From an uncultured Clostridium sp. (GTDB lineage: Bacteria > Bacillota > Clostridia > Lachnospirales > Lachnospiraceae), in the NCBI GenBank assembly GCA_905192625.1, contig CAJJLI010000113.1, forward strand, positions 1-6,732: 6,732 nucleotides of DNA, written 5' to 3'. The notes under the pieces were generated by a model. That model had not been told where the DNA came from and did not search any database. It worked only from the letters and a program-made list of their open reading frames with translations. Positions 1 through 6,732 of this stretch are shown here, in pieces (positions within the stretch are counted from its first letter, which is position 1; the number at the start of each line of letters is the position of its first letter). Both the position numbers and the translations under genes were made by a program.

Positions 1-25
1 CTTGATTTGTGCAAAAAGCTCGCAG

Positions 26-55
26 AAAGAGGTAATTATGAAAGAGGTAACTATG
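26..55 (+). repeat. Tandem duplication of ribosome binding site plus start codon
   Basis: Two head-to-tail 15-base units, AAAGAGGTAATTATG (26-40) and AAAGAGGTAACTATG (41-55), differ at one base. Each holds an AAGAGG ribosome binding site and an ATG five bases later. Both ATGs lie in the ATPase frame because the unit is five codons long, so initiation at the first would add MKEVT before the canonical N-terminus. Slippage or unequal exchange is the likely origin (inference). Confidence 0.85.
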
Positions 56-736
56 GATATATTAAAAGTAGAAAATCTTACAAAGACTTATGGCACTGGA
101 AACAATCAAGTACATGCCCTTAATAATGTTTCATTTTCAATAAAAAAAGGAGAGTTTGTAGCAATTATTGGACCCTCTGGTTCCGGCAAATCAACACTCC
201 TACACATCCTAGGTGGCGTAGACAAGCCCAGCTCTGGAAAAGTCTATCTGGGTGGAAAAGATATTTATGCTCAAAATGATGAACAGTTGGCAATCTTTCG
301 ACGTCGTGAAGTTGGCCTTATTTATCAATTTTATAACTTAATACCTGTTATGAATGTAATTGAAAATATTACATTACCAGTTCTTATGGATGGTAGAAAA
401 GTAAACCAAGAACGTTTAAATGAGCTGTTATCTGTCTTAAACCTACATGGCCGTGAAAATCATTTACCAAATCAATTATCCGGTGGTCAACAGCAAAGAG
501 TGTCAATTGGTCGTGCACTTATGAACGCACCTGGCGTTGTTCTTGCAGACGAACCTACTGGAAACCTTGACTCTAAAAACAGTCAAGAAATCATAGAATT
601 ATTAAAACTATCGAATCAAAAATACAATCAAACGCTAGTTGTAATCACACATGATGAAAATATCGCCTTGCAAGCAGACCGCATTATAGCCATCGGCGAT
701 GGAAAAATTACAAGGGACGAGGTGATTCGTCGATGA
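53..736 (+). CDS. ABC transporter ATP-binding protein (LolD/MacB/SalX-type exporter ATPase)
   Basis: This is the cytoplasmic ATPase that would power the FtsX-type permease encoded next. Counting from the ATG at 53 it has 227 residues, normal for the family. Every ABC motif is present: Walker A GPSGSGKST (40-48), Q-loop Gln92 in YQFYNLIP, signature LSGGQ (142-146), Walker B VVLADEP with catalytic Glu167 (162-168), D-loop NLD (171-173) and switch His200. The long LADEPTGNLDS stretch is typical of the MacB/LolD/FtsE class, not of importers. The start is ambiguous. ATGs at 38 and 53 each follow AAAGAGG at the same 5-base spacing because the site is duplicated in tandem; I prefer 53 because MDILKVENLTK matches the usual N-terminus. 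The frame stays open to a TTG at position 2. The stop overlaps the permease start as ATGA, implying translational coupling. Family is certain; substrate unknown. Confidence 0.95.
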   Translation: MDILKVENLTKTYGTGNNQVHALNNVSFSIKKGEFVAIIGPSGSGKSTLLHILGGVDKPSSGKVYLGGKDIYAQNDEQLAIFRRREVGLIYQFYNLIPVMNVIENITLPVLMDGRKVNQERLNELLSVLNLHGRENHLPNQLSGGQQQRVSIGRALMNAPGVVLADEPTGNLDSKNSQEIIELLKLSNQKYNQTLVVITHDENIALQADRIIAIGDGKITRDEVIRR

Positions 737-3483
737 ATATTTTTAATAAGTATACGTTAAAAACACTTGCTAAAAATAAAACAAGAACCCTAGTCACCAT
801 TATTGGAATTATCTTATCCGCAGCTATGATTTGTGCAGTTACGTCACTAGTTACAAGTTTGCAGTCCTTTTTACTGAATCAGGCAATTTCTAGAGAAGGC
901 GATTGGCATGGTGTCGTATTAAATATAAGTTCTGATGAACTATCTAAGCTGCAAGGGAATGACAAACTATTAAACTATGCTACCCTTCAAAATATCGGAT
1001 ATTCCATATTAGAAGAAGGAGAAAACAACGAAAAACCTTATTTGGCTGTACTAGGGATTGATTCATCCTTTAAAGAAATGATGCCAATCCATCTTACAAA
1101 AGGTAGAATGCCTGAAACTACTTCCGAGATTATATTACCGAAGCATTTACAAACCAATGGAGGGGTTAAATACCAACTGGGCGATGTCTTAGAGCTCTCT
1201 CTTGGAGAACGTATATCAAATGATACGAAAGTATATCAAGACACTTCATATCAATACGGTAAGTATGGAAGTGAGGAATTTATTCCAACAAATAATCGAA
1301 CATATCAAGTTGTTGGATTTTATGAACGGCCATCCTTTGAAAGTTATTCTGCACCTGGCTATTCTGCTTTAACCTTAATCGATGAAACTGCCTCAGATAG
1401 CTATCTAGCATATATTAAAATGAGCAATCCAAAAGAAGTGTTTCAGTTTATCAGTGAAAATTTTAGTGCATATGACGCTAACTATAATTATGATGTATTA
1501 CGCTATATTGGTGCTTCCAATGAAACGAGTTTTAACGCTGTGCTATACGGTCTATCTTCCATTTTGATCGGAATTATTATGGTAGCTTCTATATCACTAA
1601 TATATAACGCATTCTCTATCTCAATTAGTGAACGCATCAAGCAATTTGGATTATTAGCCTCCATTGGTGCAACCAAGCGACAATTGATGAAAAGTGTTAT
1701 GTTTGAAGCATCTTTCTTAAGTATTATTGGTATTCCGCTAGGTATCTTATCCGGACTCACTGGAATAGGGATCACCTTACATTTCACAAAGAACTTAATA
1801 GTTAATTATTTAGTTGGTAATACCGATTCGTCCCTTACTTTAAATCTAAAAATTACACCTATTTCAATTTTAATAACTGCTCTCATTGCTTATGTGACTA
1901 TTTTAATATCTGCTTATATTCCCGCAAGAAAAGCAGTAAAAATATCAAATATAGAGGCAATTCGTCAGAACCATGATATTTATATGAAATCCAAAAGTGT
2001 AAAAACATCCAAACTTGCTTATAAGTTATTTGGGTTTGAAGGAATGATTGCAAGTAAAAACTTTAAACGTAATAAAAGAAAATATCGTGCAACTGTTTTC
2101 TCACTTTTTGTAAGTGTTGTATTATTTATTACTGCTAGCAGCTACTGTGCATATTTAAAACAAAGTTCAAATGCAATCGTAAGCCCACCATCTTATGATA
2201 TTGCATATTTTTATGACTCTGATACAATTAAAAATGAATCATTACAGGACCTATACAATTTACTTGCTTCTACCAATGGAGTCACAAAAAGTAATTACGC
2301 CTCTCATTTTTATAGCGACATACTAATTGATTCTATGAAACTAACAAAAGAATATGTCGATTTTTACAAAAATATTTATGGAACAGAGTATTATAGTTTT
2401 GATCAAGAGATGGAGACGACTGCCGTTATTAGCTTCATAAATGATGAAGAGTATGAAAAGTATTTAACAGAAAATGGATTTGATAAAAACAAGTACATGA
2501 ATCTTGACAATCCGGTTGGTATTGCGGTTGATTTTATTAAGCGCTATGCGAACGATAAATATTATACGTTCCATTTACTGAATGATTCAAATCTTTCTAT
2601 TGATTTATTAAAAAGAAAAGAGATTGACGGTTATTATTTCAGTGAACAACAAACAAACGCTTCTGGTGAGACGATCTATATTTACGAAAAAGAAAGCAAG
2701 GATTCTAATGTTGTAGTTGAGGGAGAAGATACTTATTATTCTCAAAACGATACCGATGCTTCTAGTAAAGATTCTCTTGCATTTACAGAGGATGAAGTTA
2801 TTAGCCGTATTCAATTAAACATTGGAGAAACAACCGATGCATTACCTCTTGGACTTGAAAGAAATGAGGGTGAGTTAATTATCATGTATCCTTATAGTGC
2901 AATGTCTAGTGTACTTGGGGACGATACTATTGCTACAAATGAGGTGTTTTTCTTTCAAACAAGCGATCATAAAAAGGTCTATGACTCTATGTATAAGGAA
3001 CTCGATGAACAAGGAATCCTGACTCATCGATTAATCGATGTTGCGGAAAGTGCCGATACCGATCGTGCAATTTTAACAATTATCAATGTGTTTTCTTATG
3101 GCTTTATTACTTTAATATCATTAATTGCTACTGCTAATGTTTTTAATACCATTTCTACAAACATACACTTAAGACGTAGAGAATTTGCTATGTTAAAATC
3201 CATTGGTATGACACAAAAAGGATTCCATAAGATGATGAACTATGAGTGTATGTTATATGGATTTAAGGGTCTTTTATACGGACTGCCAGTCTCATTTATA
3301 ATAACCTATTTTATTTATCGTGCTATGTTAAACGGCTGGGAAACGAGTTTCTTTATACCAATTAATAGTATTATAATCGTGATTGTAAGCGTATTTATTG
3401 TAGTTTTTTCAACAATGCTGTATAGCACGAGCCTAATTAAAAAAGATAATACAATCGATGCCTTAAAAAACGAGAATATATAG
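733..3483 (+). CDS. FtsX/MacB-type ABC transporter permease, large, two extracytoplasmic domains
   Basis: This is the membrane subunit partnering the ATPase upstream. It has 916 residues and an internally repeated FtsX architecture. By eye there are eight membrane segments near residues 20-42, 271-292, 327-348, 376-396, 455-473, 780-802, 843-862 and 878-898. Two large extracytoplasmic domains follow segment 1 (about 43-270, MacB periplasmic-core-like position) and segment 5 (about 474-779). Both FtsX halves show the conserved cytoplasmic motif after their first helix: ISERIKQFGLLASIGATKRQ (298-317) and RRREFAMLKSIGMT (814-827), which usually contact the ATPase. Residues about 640-690 are rich in Asp, Glu and Ser and look like a linker or loop. 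The ATG overlaps the ATPase stop by four bases, and GAGG lies 10 bases upstream. BceB-type bacitracin permeases have ten segments and one large domain between 7 and 8, so this is not a classical Bce permease. Peptide or lipid export, or antimicrobial peptide defence, is possible but unproven. Confidence 0.9.
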   Translation: MNIFNKYTLKTLAKNKTRTLVTIIGIILSAAMICAVTSLVTSLQSFLLNQAISREGDWHGVVLNISSDELSKLQGNDKLLNYATLQNIGYSILEEGENNEKPYLAVLGIDSSFKEMMPIHLTKGRMPETTSEIILPKHLQTNGGVKYQLGDVLELSLGERISNDTKVYQDTSYQYGKYGSEEFIPTNNRTYQVVGFYERPSFESYSAPGYSALTLIDETASDSYLAYIKMSNPKEVFQFISENFSAYDANYNYDVLRYIGASNETSFNAVLYGLSSILIGIIMVASISLIYNAFSISISERIKQFGLLASIGATKRQLMKSVMFEASFLSIIGIPLGILSGLTGIGITLHFTKNLIVNYLVGNTDSSLTLNLKITPISILITALIAYVTILISAYIPARKAVKISNIEAIRQNHDIYMKSKSVKTSKLAYKLFGFEGMIASKNFKRNKRKYRATVFSLFVSVVLFITASSYCAYLKQSSNAIVSPPSYDIAYFYDSDTIKNESLQDLYNLLASTNGVTKSNYASHFYSDILIDSMKLTKEYVDFYKNIYGTEYYSFDQEMETTAVISFINDEEYEKYLTENGFDKNKYMNLDNPVGIAVDFIKRYANDKYYTFHLLNDSNLSIDLLKRKEIDGYYFSEQQTNASGETIYIYEKESKDSNVVVEGEDTYYSQNDTDASSKDSLAFTEDEVISRIQLNIGETTDALPLGLERNEGELIIMYPYSAMSSVLGDDTIATNEVFFFQTSDHKKVYDSMYKELDEQGILTHRLIDVAESADTDRAILTIINVFSYGFITLISLIATANVFNTISTNIHLRRREFAMLKSIGMTQKGFHKMMNYECMLYGFKGLLYGLPVSFIITYFIYRAMLNGWETSFFIPINSIIIVIVSVFIVVFSTMLYSTSLIKKDNTIDALKNENI

Positions 3484-3576
3484 TATAAGTTTATTTTAGT
3501 TGTAAACTTCTTTCCACAGAATAAGTGCAATATTAAAAAAATAATAATTATATATATGGTCTTGCATACTTTAAAC

Positions 3577-3619
3577 GGGTAGTTGAAATAATGATGTTAT
3601 ACATTATTCTCAACTACCC
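3577..3619 (+). terminator. Probable intrinsic terminator of the ABC transporter operon
   Basis: GGGTAGTTGA (3577-3586) and AATAATG (3587-3593) pair with CATTATT (3602-3608) and TCAACTACCC (3610-3619). This gives a 17-bp stem with one bulged C (3609) and an 8-base loop. TTTTCACTTTTACTT follows on the plus strand. It starts 93 bases after the permease stop and has no other obvious client, so it probably ends that transcript. The T-tract is interrupted, so efficiency is uncertain. A weaker AT-rich 7-bp hairpin (AAGTTTA 3487-3493 with TAAACTT 3503-3509) sits right after the stop codon and is less convincing. Confidence 0.7.
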
Positions 3620-3730
3620 ATTTTCACTTTTACTTGTTGTTTATTTATTGTAATTTTAAAACACTAAATGCTGACTTTATTAAGCTCTTGGCAAGTTTAT
3701 CAAACAACGAAATTTGAGAAAGTTATTTAA

Positions 3731-3759
3731 TTGACCAGTGCTTTGGGTTGTGCTAGAAT
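3731..3759 (+). promoter_or_regulatory. Predicted sigma-A-type promoter for the phosphodiesterase gene
   Basis: A -35 box TTGACC (3731-3736) and a -10 box TAGAAT (3754-3759) are separated by exactly 17 bases. The -10 is preceded by TGC, the extended -10 TGn motif. Each hexamer differs from consensus at one position. Transcription would begin near 3766, leaving a leader of about 145 bases before the ATG at 3911. It is the best promoter match I see in this intergenic region. Confidence 0.65.
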
Positions 3760-3775
3760 CTTATTTAGTATTCTA
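3754..3775 (+). promoter_or_regulatory. Inverted repeat overlapping the -10 box, possible operator
   Basis: TAGAAT (3754-3759) and ATTCTA (3770-3775) form perfect 6-base arms with a 10-base spacer. The repeat covers the predicted -10 box and start point, a position suited to a repressor. A further direct copy, TAGAATA, lies at 3790-3796. In AT-rich DNA such short arms can arise by chance, so this is tentative. Confidence 0.25.
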
Positions 3776-3818
3776 ACAGCCATTATGTTTAGAATAAATA
3801 CATAGAAAATAGCATAGT

Positions 3819-3887
3819 GTAGCTTTGCCATTGAAAGACGTCTACTTCATGAACACAATGAGCCCTTTCAATTAATACTTAAGCTAC
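3819..3887 (+). promoter_or_regulatory. Structured leader element upstream of the phosphodiesterase gene
   Basis: Two nested stems are visible in the predicted leader: GTAGCTT (3819-3825) with AAGCTAC (3881-3887), and inside it ATTGAAAG (3830-3837) with CTTTCAAT (3865-3872). A 6-base alternative, TTGCCA (3825-3830) with TGGCAA (3892-3897), would cross the outer stem and end four bases before the GGAGG ribosome binding site at 3901-3905. The layout would allow control of translation, but it matches no riboswitch class I recognise. CCTTTTGG after the outer stem is too poor a T-tract for a confident terminator. Confidence 0.35.
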
Positions 3888-3910
3888 CTTTTGGCAACAT
3901 GGAGGTTTAC

Positions 3911-4738
3911 ATGAATTTATTTTTAACCATCTTCATCATAAGCATTGCAATCATTATATTATTTCTTATTGCACCTGCTTATAGTAGTAAGGAGCAACGA
4001 AAGCCTTTCCAAAACAAGAACATCGCCCATAGAGGTTTGCATAGCAACGACCATGTAGTCCCTGAGAACTCCCTTGCAGCCTTCCAGGACGCTGTAAAAT
4101 CAGGCTATGGAATTGAACTTGATTTGCAATTATCAAAAGATAAAAAATTAGTTGTTTTCCACGATGATAACTTAAAACGTGTCTGTGGTGTTGATAAACG
4201 AGTGGATGAGCTTACTTATGAGGAATTAAAAAAATTATCTCTATCAAATTCCAACGAATACATTCCTCTTTTTTCCGAGGTACTACACCTTGTTAATGGA
4301 TGCGTCCCGCTTGTTGTAGAACTTAAAAATGGAAGTAATAATCGTCTTTTGTGTGAGACCACCTATGAACTGCTAAAAAGCTATCAAGGAGATTATTGCA
4401 TTGAAAGCTTTCAACCATTGATTGTTGCATGGTTTCGTAGACATGCCAAAGAAGTTTTACGAGGCCAACTAAGTGCACCAATGGCTGAGTTTAAAGGTGA
4501 ATTAAAAAGTTATGAAGCTTTCGTTTTAAGCAATTTGTTAGCTAATGTAATTGCAAGGCCTCAATTCGTTGCCTACCATAAGGGGCAGCACCCATTGCTG
4601 GTATCTCTTTGTTATGCCTTAGGAGCTATGAGAGTTGTTTGGACGGTACGACCTAACGACGATATCAAAAAAATAGAATCCAAAAATGATACCATCATCT
4701 TTGAATTCTATACTCCAGATGTTACTTTTAAAAGCTAG
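3911..4738 (+). CDS. Glycerophosphodiester phosphodiesterase, membrane-anchored
   Basis: GDPD-family enzymes hydrolyse glycerophosphodiesters to sn-glycerol 3-phosphate and an alcohol. The ATG at 3911 is preceded by GGAGG at 3901-3905 with a 5-base gap. The in-frame ATG at 3899 overlaps that ribosome binding site and is unlikely to be used. The product has 275 residues. Residues 3-21 form one hydrophobic segment, an uncleaved anchor or signal. The TIM-barrel motifs follow in order: HRG (40-42), PENSLAAF (51-58), ELDLQ (69-73), VFHDD (82-86), VVELKNG (135-141), IESFQP (164-169) and WTVRP (244-248). The catalytic histidines are expected to be His40 and His84, and the metal ligands Glu69, Asp71 and Glu137. 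The catalytic domain probably faces outward or lies at the membrane, though topology is not certain. The gene is single, with its own promoter, and converges on the ywmB-atp cluster. Substrates may come from phospholipid or teichoic-acid turnover (inference). Confidence 0.93.
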   Translation: MNLFLTIFIISIAIIILFLIAPAYSSKEQRKPFQNKNIAHRGLHSNDHVVPENSLAAFQDAVKSGYGIELDLQLSKDKKLVVFHDDNLKRVCGVDKRVDELTYEELKKLSLSNSNEYIPLFSEVLHLVNGCVPLVVELKNGSNNRLLCETTYELLKSYQGDYCIESFQPLIVAWFRRHAKEVLRGQLSAPMAEFKGELKSYEAFVLSNLLANVIARPQFVAYHKGQHPLLVSLCYALGAMRVVWTVRPNDDIKKIESKNDTIIFEFYTPDVTFKS

Positions 4739-4833
4739 AACAACTTAATTAATTAAAATTAGTTTATATCATTTTAGCTCCATATACACCGTAGATTAAA
4801 TAATGTAATTTATGATTTATGAAATACATCTTC
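4739..4833. other. Convergent intergenic gap without clear terminator
   Basis: The phosphodiesterase gene (plus) and ywmB (minus) end towards each other across 95 AT-rich bases. The palindrome TTAATTAATTAA lies at about 4745-4756, but no GC-rich hairpin with a T-tract is seen for either direction. A 7-bp hairpin with a 4-base loop (4841-4858, CGCC on one arm and GGCG on the other) sits inside the 3' end of ywmB. It lacks a T-tract, so I do not call it a terminator. Confidence 0.5.
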
Positions 4834-5697
4834 TTACCAATCGCCGCTTATCAGTGGCGTAGCAAGATAAATCTTTGTACGATCCGACATTTCATCATAT
4901 GTCATAGCAACCTGGATATTTATTTTTCTCTTATCTACAGTAATGTATTCGCTAAGTAATCCAGTGTAAGCATAGATCGTATAAAGATTATCTACACGGT
5001 TTTCAAACACTACTTCTCCTTTTAAACTATCAATCATGCGATCTGCAATCTTATTTTTTGTATCTAGAGAAAGATTTCCAGCAAATGCACCACTAAATTG
5101 AAGTGTTGTATTTATATTTTCTTCATCTACTTCCAGAGTCTCCATGATATTTTTTAACTTTTCTTCGTAGACTAATATATCATTGGAAACATCTTCAAAA
5201 ATTGTAAGTCGAACCAACAAATAATGATTGATATCACTGTCTTTATCGTTGCTTTGTACAAATGCTTCCATGGTATCCTCTCCATATAGGCTTACAACCT
5301 TTACCGTAGTGGATGCCCTTTTCGCAAGTTTCGTAAAAACGCTTTCTTGACGATTACCCTCCGATAATACTTCAATCTCCTGATTCACACCGACACCCAA
5401 TGCATCTGTGATATATAGAATCAGTGATTTCTTATCTTCCTCCGTTAAGTATCCGCTGCCGTAACGCGCTGCTATTTCTAAGGTACTTTCCATCAGCCCA
5501 GAGTTTGTATTTACAAACGCTTGCATGATATTACCTTTCGTAACAAAAAAACGATTCACAATAAATTGTGCTCCAACTGCAACCCATAGAAGTACGATAA
5601 TGTATGACATAGCTCGTATTCTTTTATTGTCTAATACTTCCTTTACTAGCAAGAAAAATCGACTTCTAGGTTTCATGGAATAATATGTTCTTGCCAT
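4834..5697 (-). CDS. ywmB: YwmB-family protein (TATA-box-binding-protein-like fold), membrane-anchored
   Basis: The product has 287 residues. A basic N-terminus with several Lys and Arg leads into one membrane segment at about 31-47, and the remaining ~235 residues should lie outside the membrane. I assign it to the YwmB family from three points: the single anchor followed by an alpha/beta domain, the length (the B. subtilis protein is somewhat shorter), and the position directly after atpC, where B. subtilis also carries ywmB between atpC and murAA. The family name TATA-box-binding refers to a structural likeness; DNA binding is not implied for an extracytoplasmic domain. Molecular function is unknown. 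The start at 5697 is supported by GGAGG (complement of 5705-5709) seven bases upstream; the next Met (codon 8) lacks such a site. That ribosome binding site lies inside a hairpin arm, so translation may be conditional. It is the last gene of the minus-strand cluster seen here. Confidence 0.75.
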   Translation of the reverse strand: MARTYYSMKPRSRFFLLVKEVLDNKRIRAMSYIIVLLWVAVGAQFIVNRFFVTKGNIMQAFVNTNSGLMESTLEIAARYGSGYLTEEDKKSLILYITDALGVGVNQEIEVLSEGNRQESVFTKLAKRASTTVKVVSLYGEDTMEAFVQSNDKDSDINHYLLVRLTIFEDVSNDILVYEEKLKNIMETLEVDEENINTTLQFSGAFAGNLSLDTKNKIADRMIDSLKGEVVFENRVDNLYTIYAYTGLLSEYITVDKRKINIQVAMTYDEMSDRTKIYLATPLISGDW

Positions 5698-5702
5698 AGT
5701 AA

Positions 5703-5742
5703 AACCTCCATTCCTTTAGAGTATTTCCAAGAAATGGAGGTT
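5703..5742 (-). promoter_or_regulatory. Hairpin covering the ywmB ribosome binding site (attenuator or weak terminator)
   Basis: Read on the minus strand, AACCTCCATT pairs perfectly over 10 bp with AATGGAGGTT, the loop being 20 bases. Three more pairs can form after one mismatch. The downstream arm contains the GGAGG that serves ywmB, and the start codon follows seven bases after it. Folding would hide the site. The arm runs into TTTT, so the same hairpin might partly terminate the atp transcript. Which role dominates cannot be decided from sequence. Confidence 0.6.
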
Positions 5743-5767
5743 CATTCGATTTTATCTTAAATTTTAT

Positions 5768-6187
5768 TTATCTATGATAACTTTCTGCTAGTTCCTTACG
5801 AACTAAAGCTCTTCTTAGAGCCAGTTCCGCACGAGCTTCATTGATTTCACCGTCTGCACCGTTTAATCTTCTCTCGGCACGTATTCTGGCTTCTTCAGCT
5901 CGATTTATATCAATTTCTTCTGGCCATTCGCAAGATTCTGCTAATATTATTACCTTATCACCAAGAATTTCAATAAATCCATCATGAAGAGCGGCTTCTT
6001 TTTGTTCGGAACCATTTTTAAGTCTTAATATTCCAGGTACAAGAATTGCGGTTAATGGAATATGGTTTTTATAGATACCCATTTCACCTTCACTTGTTCT
6101 AACCTCAATCATATCTACATCACCCTCGTAAAAGATACGATCTGGTAAAATAACTTGTACTTGAAACACCTTACTATTATCAGCCAT
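5768..6187 (-). CDS. atpC: F-type ATP synthase epsilon subunit
   Basis: Epsilon sits in the central stalk of F1 with gamma, couples rotation to catalysis and can inhibit ATP hydrolysis. The product has 139 residues, normal length. Residues 1-85 form the N-terminal beta-sandwich, with conserved VILPDRIFYEGDVDMIEVRT (12-31), GEMGIYKNHIPLTA (34-47) and GFIEI (70-74). Residues about 90-135 form the C-terminal helical hairpin. IDINRA at 92-97 matches the I/L-D-x-x-R-A motif that binds ATP in Bacillus-type epsilon subunits, which suggests nucleotide-controlled inhibition here too (inference). AGGAG six bases upstream (complement of 6194-6198) supports the ATG at 6187. It lies 63 bases after atpD and 70 bases before ywmB, in the usual atpD-atpC order. 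Confidence 0.97.
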   Translation of the reverse strand: MADNSKVFQVQVILPDRIFYEGDVDMIEVRTSEGEMGIYKNHIPLTAILVPGILRLKNGSEQKEAALHDGFIEILGDKVIILAESCEWPEEIDINRAEEARIRAERRLNGADGEINEARAELALRRALVRKELAESYHR

Positions 6188-6250
6188 ACTATTCTCCTAA
6201 TTCTATGTTATAAGAACTGTAATGCTCCCTGGTTTCGTTTCAACTACTCG

Positions 6251-6732
<482 letters not shown>

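Noticed and set aside
1503..1787. Minus-strand open frame of 94 codons inside the permease gene
   Set aside because: It lies wholly antisense to a well-supported FtsX coding region, mirrors its membrane segments and has no ribosome binding site of note.
2608..2814. Minus-strand open frame of 68 codons inside the permease gene
   Set aside because: Antisense shadow of the second extracytoplasmic domain, with no family motifs.
3315..3530. Minus-strand open frame of 71 codons across the permease 3' end
   Set aside because: Mostly antisense to the last membrane segments, which explains its hydrophobic look; no independent support.
3591..3653. Plus-strand 20-codon hydrophobic frame starting MMLYII in the terminator region
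   Set aside because: It starts inside the terminator hairpin and has no ribosome binding site.
4841..4858. Small GC-rich hairpin at the ywmB 3' end as terminator
   Set aside because: The stem is 7 bp including a G-U pair, lies within coding sequence and has no T-tract after it on the minus strand.

Overview
The window looks like low-GC Gram-positive chromosome, most likely a member of the Clostridia in or near Lachnospiraceae. The supporting signs are AT-rich intergenic DNA, strong GGAGG-type ribosome binding sites, a bacterial-type atpD-atpC pair followed by a YwmB-family gene (an order known from Bacillota such as Bacillus subtilis), and an FtsX-type ABC exporter. The genus is inference; an alignment would be needed to name it.

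Layout. (1) Positions 1-3483, plus strand: a two-gene ABC transporter operon. An ATPase of the LolD/MacB/SalX class overlaps by 4 bp (ATGA) a 916-residue FtsX/MacB-type permease. The ATPase begins inside a 15-bp tandem duplication that copies both ribosome binding site and ATG. A strong hairpin at 3577-3619 probably ends this transcript. (2) Positions 3484-3910: a 427-bp intergenic stretch with the terminator, a good sigma-A-type promoter (TTGACC-17-TAGAAT with extended -10), an inverted repeat overlapping that -10, and a leader able to fold just upstream of the next gene. (3) Positions 3911-4738, plus strand: a membrane-anchored glycerophosphodiester phosphodiesterase. (4) Positions 4739-4833: a short convergent gap with no clear terminator. 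(5) Positions 4834-6732, minus strand: the 3' end of the F-type ATP synthase operon, read as atpD (beta subunit C-terminal third, cut by the window edge), atpC (epsilon) and a YwmB-family protein. The YwmB-family ribosome binding site sits in the arm of a 10-bp hairpin.

How the parts relate. The ATPase and permease should form one complex that works on membrane-embedded or extracytoplasmic substrates such as peptides or lipids; the substrate cannot be read from the sequence. The phosphodiesterase stands alone under its own promoter and would act on glycerophosphodiesters from phospholipid or teichoic-acid turnover. The beta and epsilon subunits belong to the F1 rotary motor. The YwmB-family gene is carried along downstream of the synthase genes, probably with separate translational or transcriptional control.

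I see no clearly new multi-gene system here. The most interesting signals are small regulatory ones: the duplicated translation start, the hairpin over the ywmB ribosome binding site, and the structured leader with an operator-like repeat before the phosphodiesterase gene.
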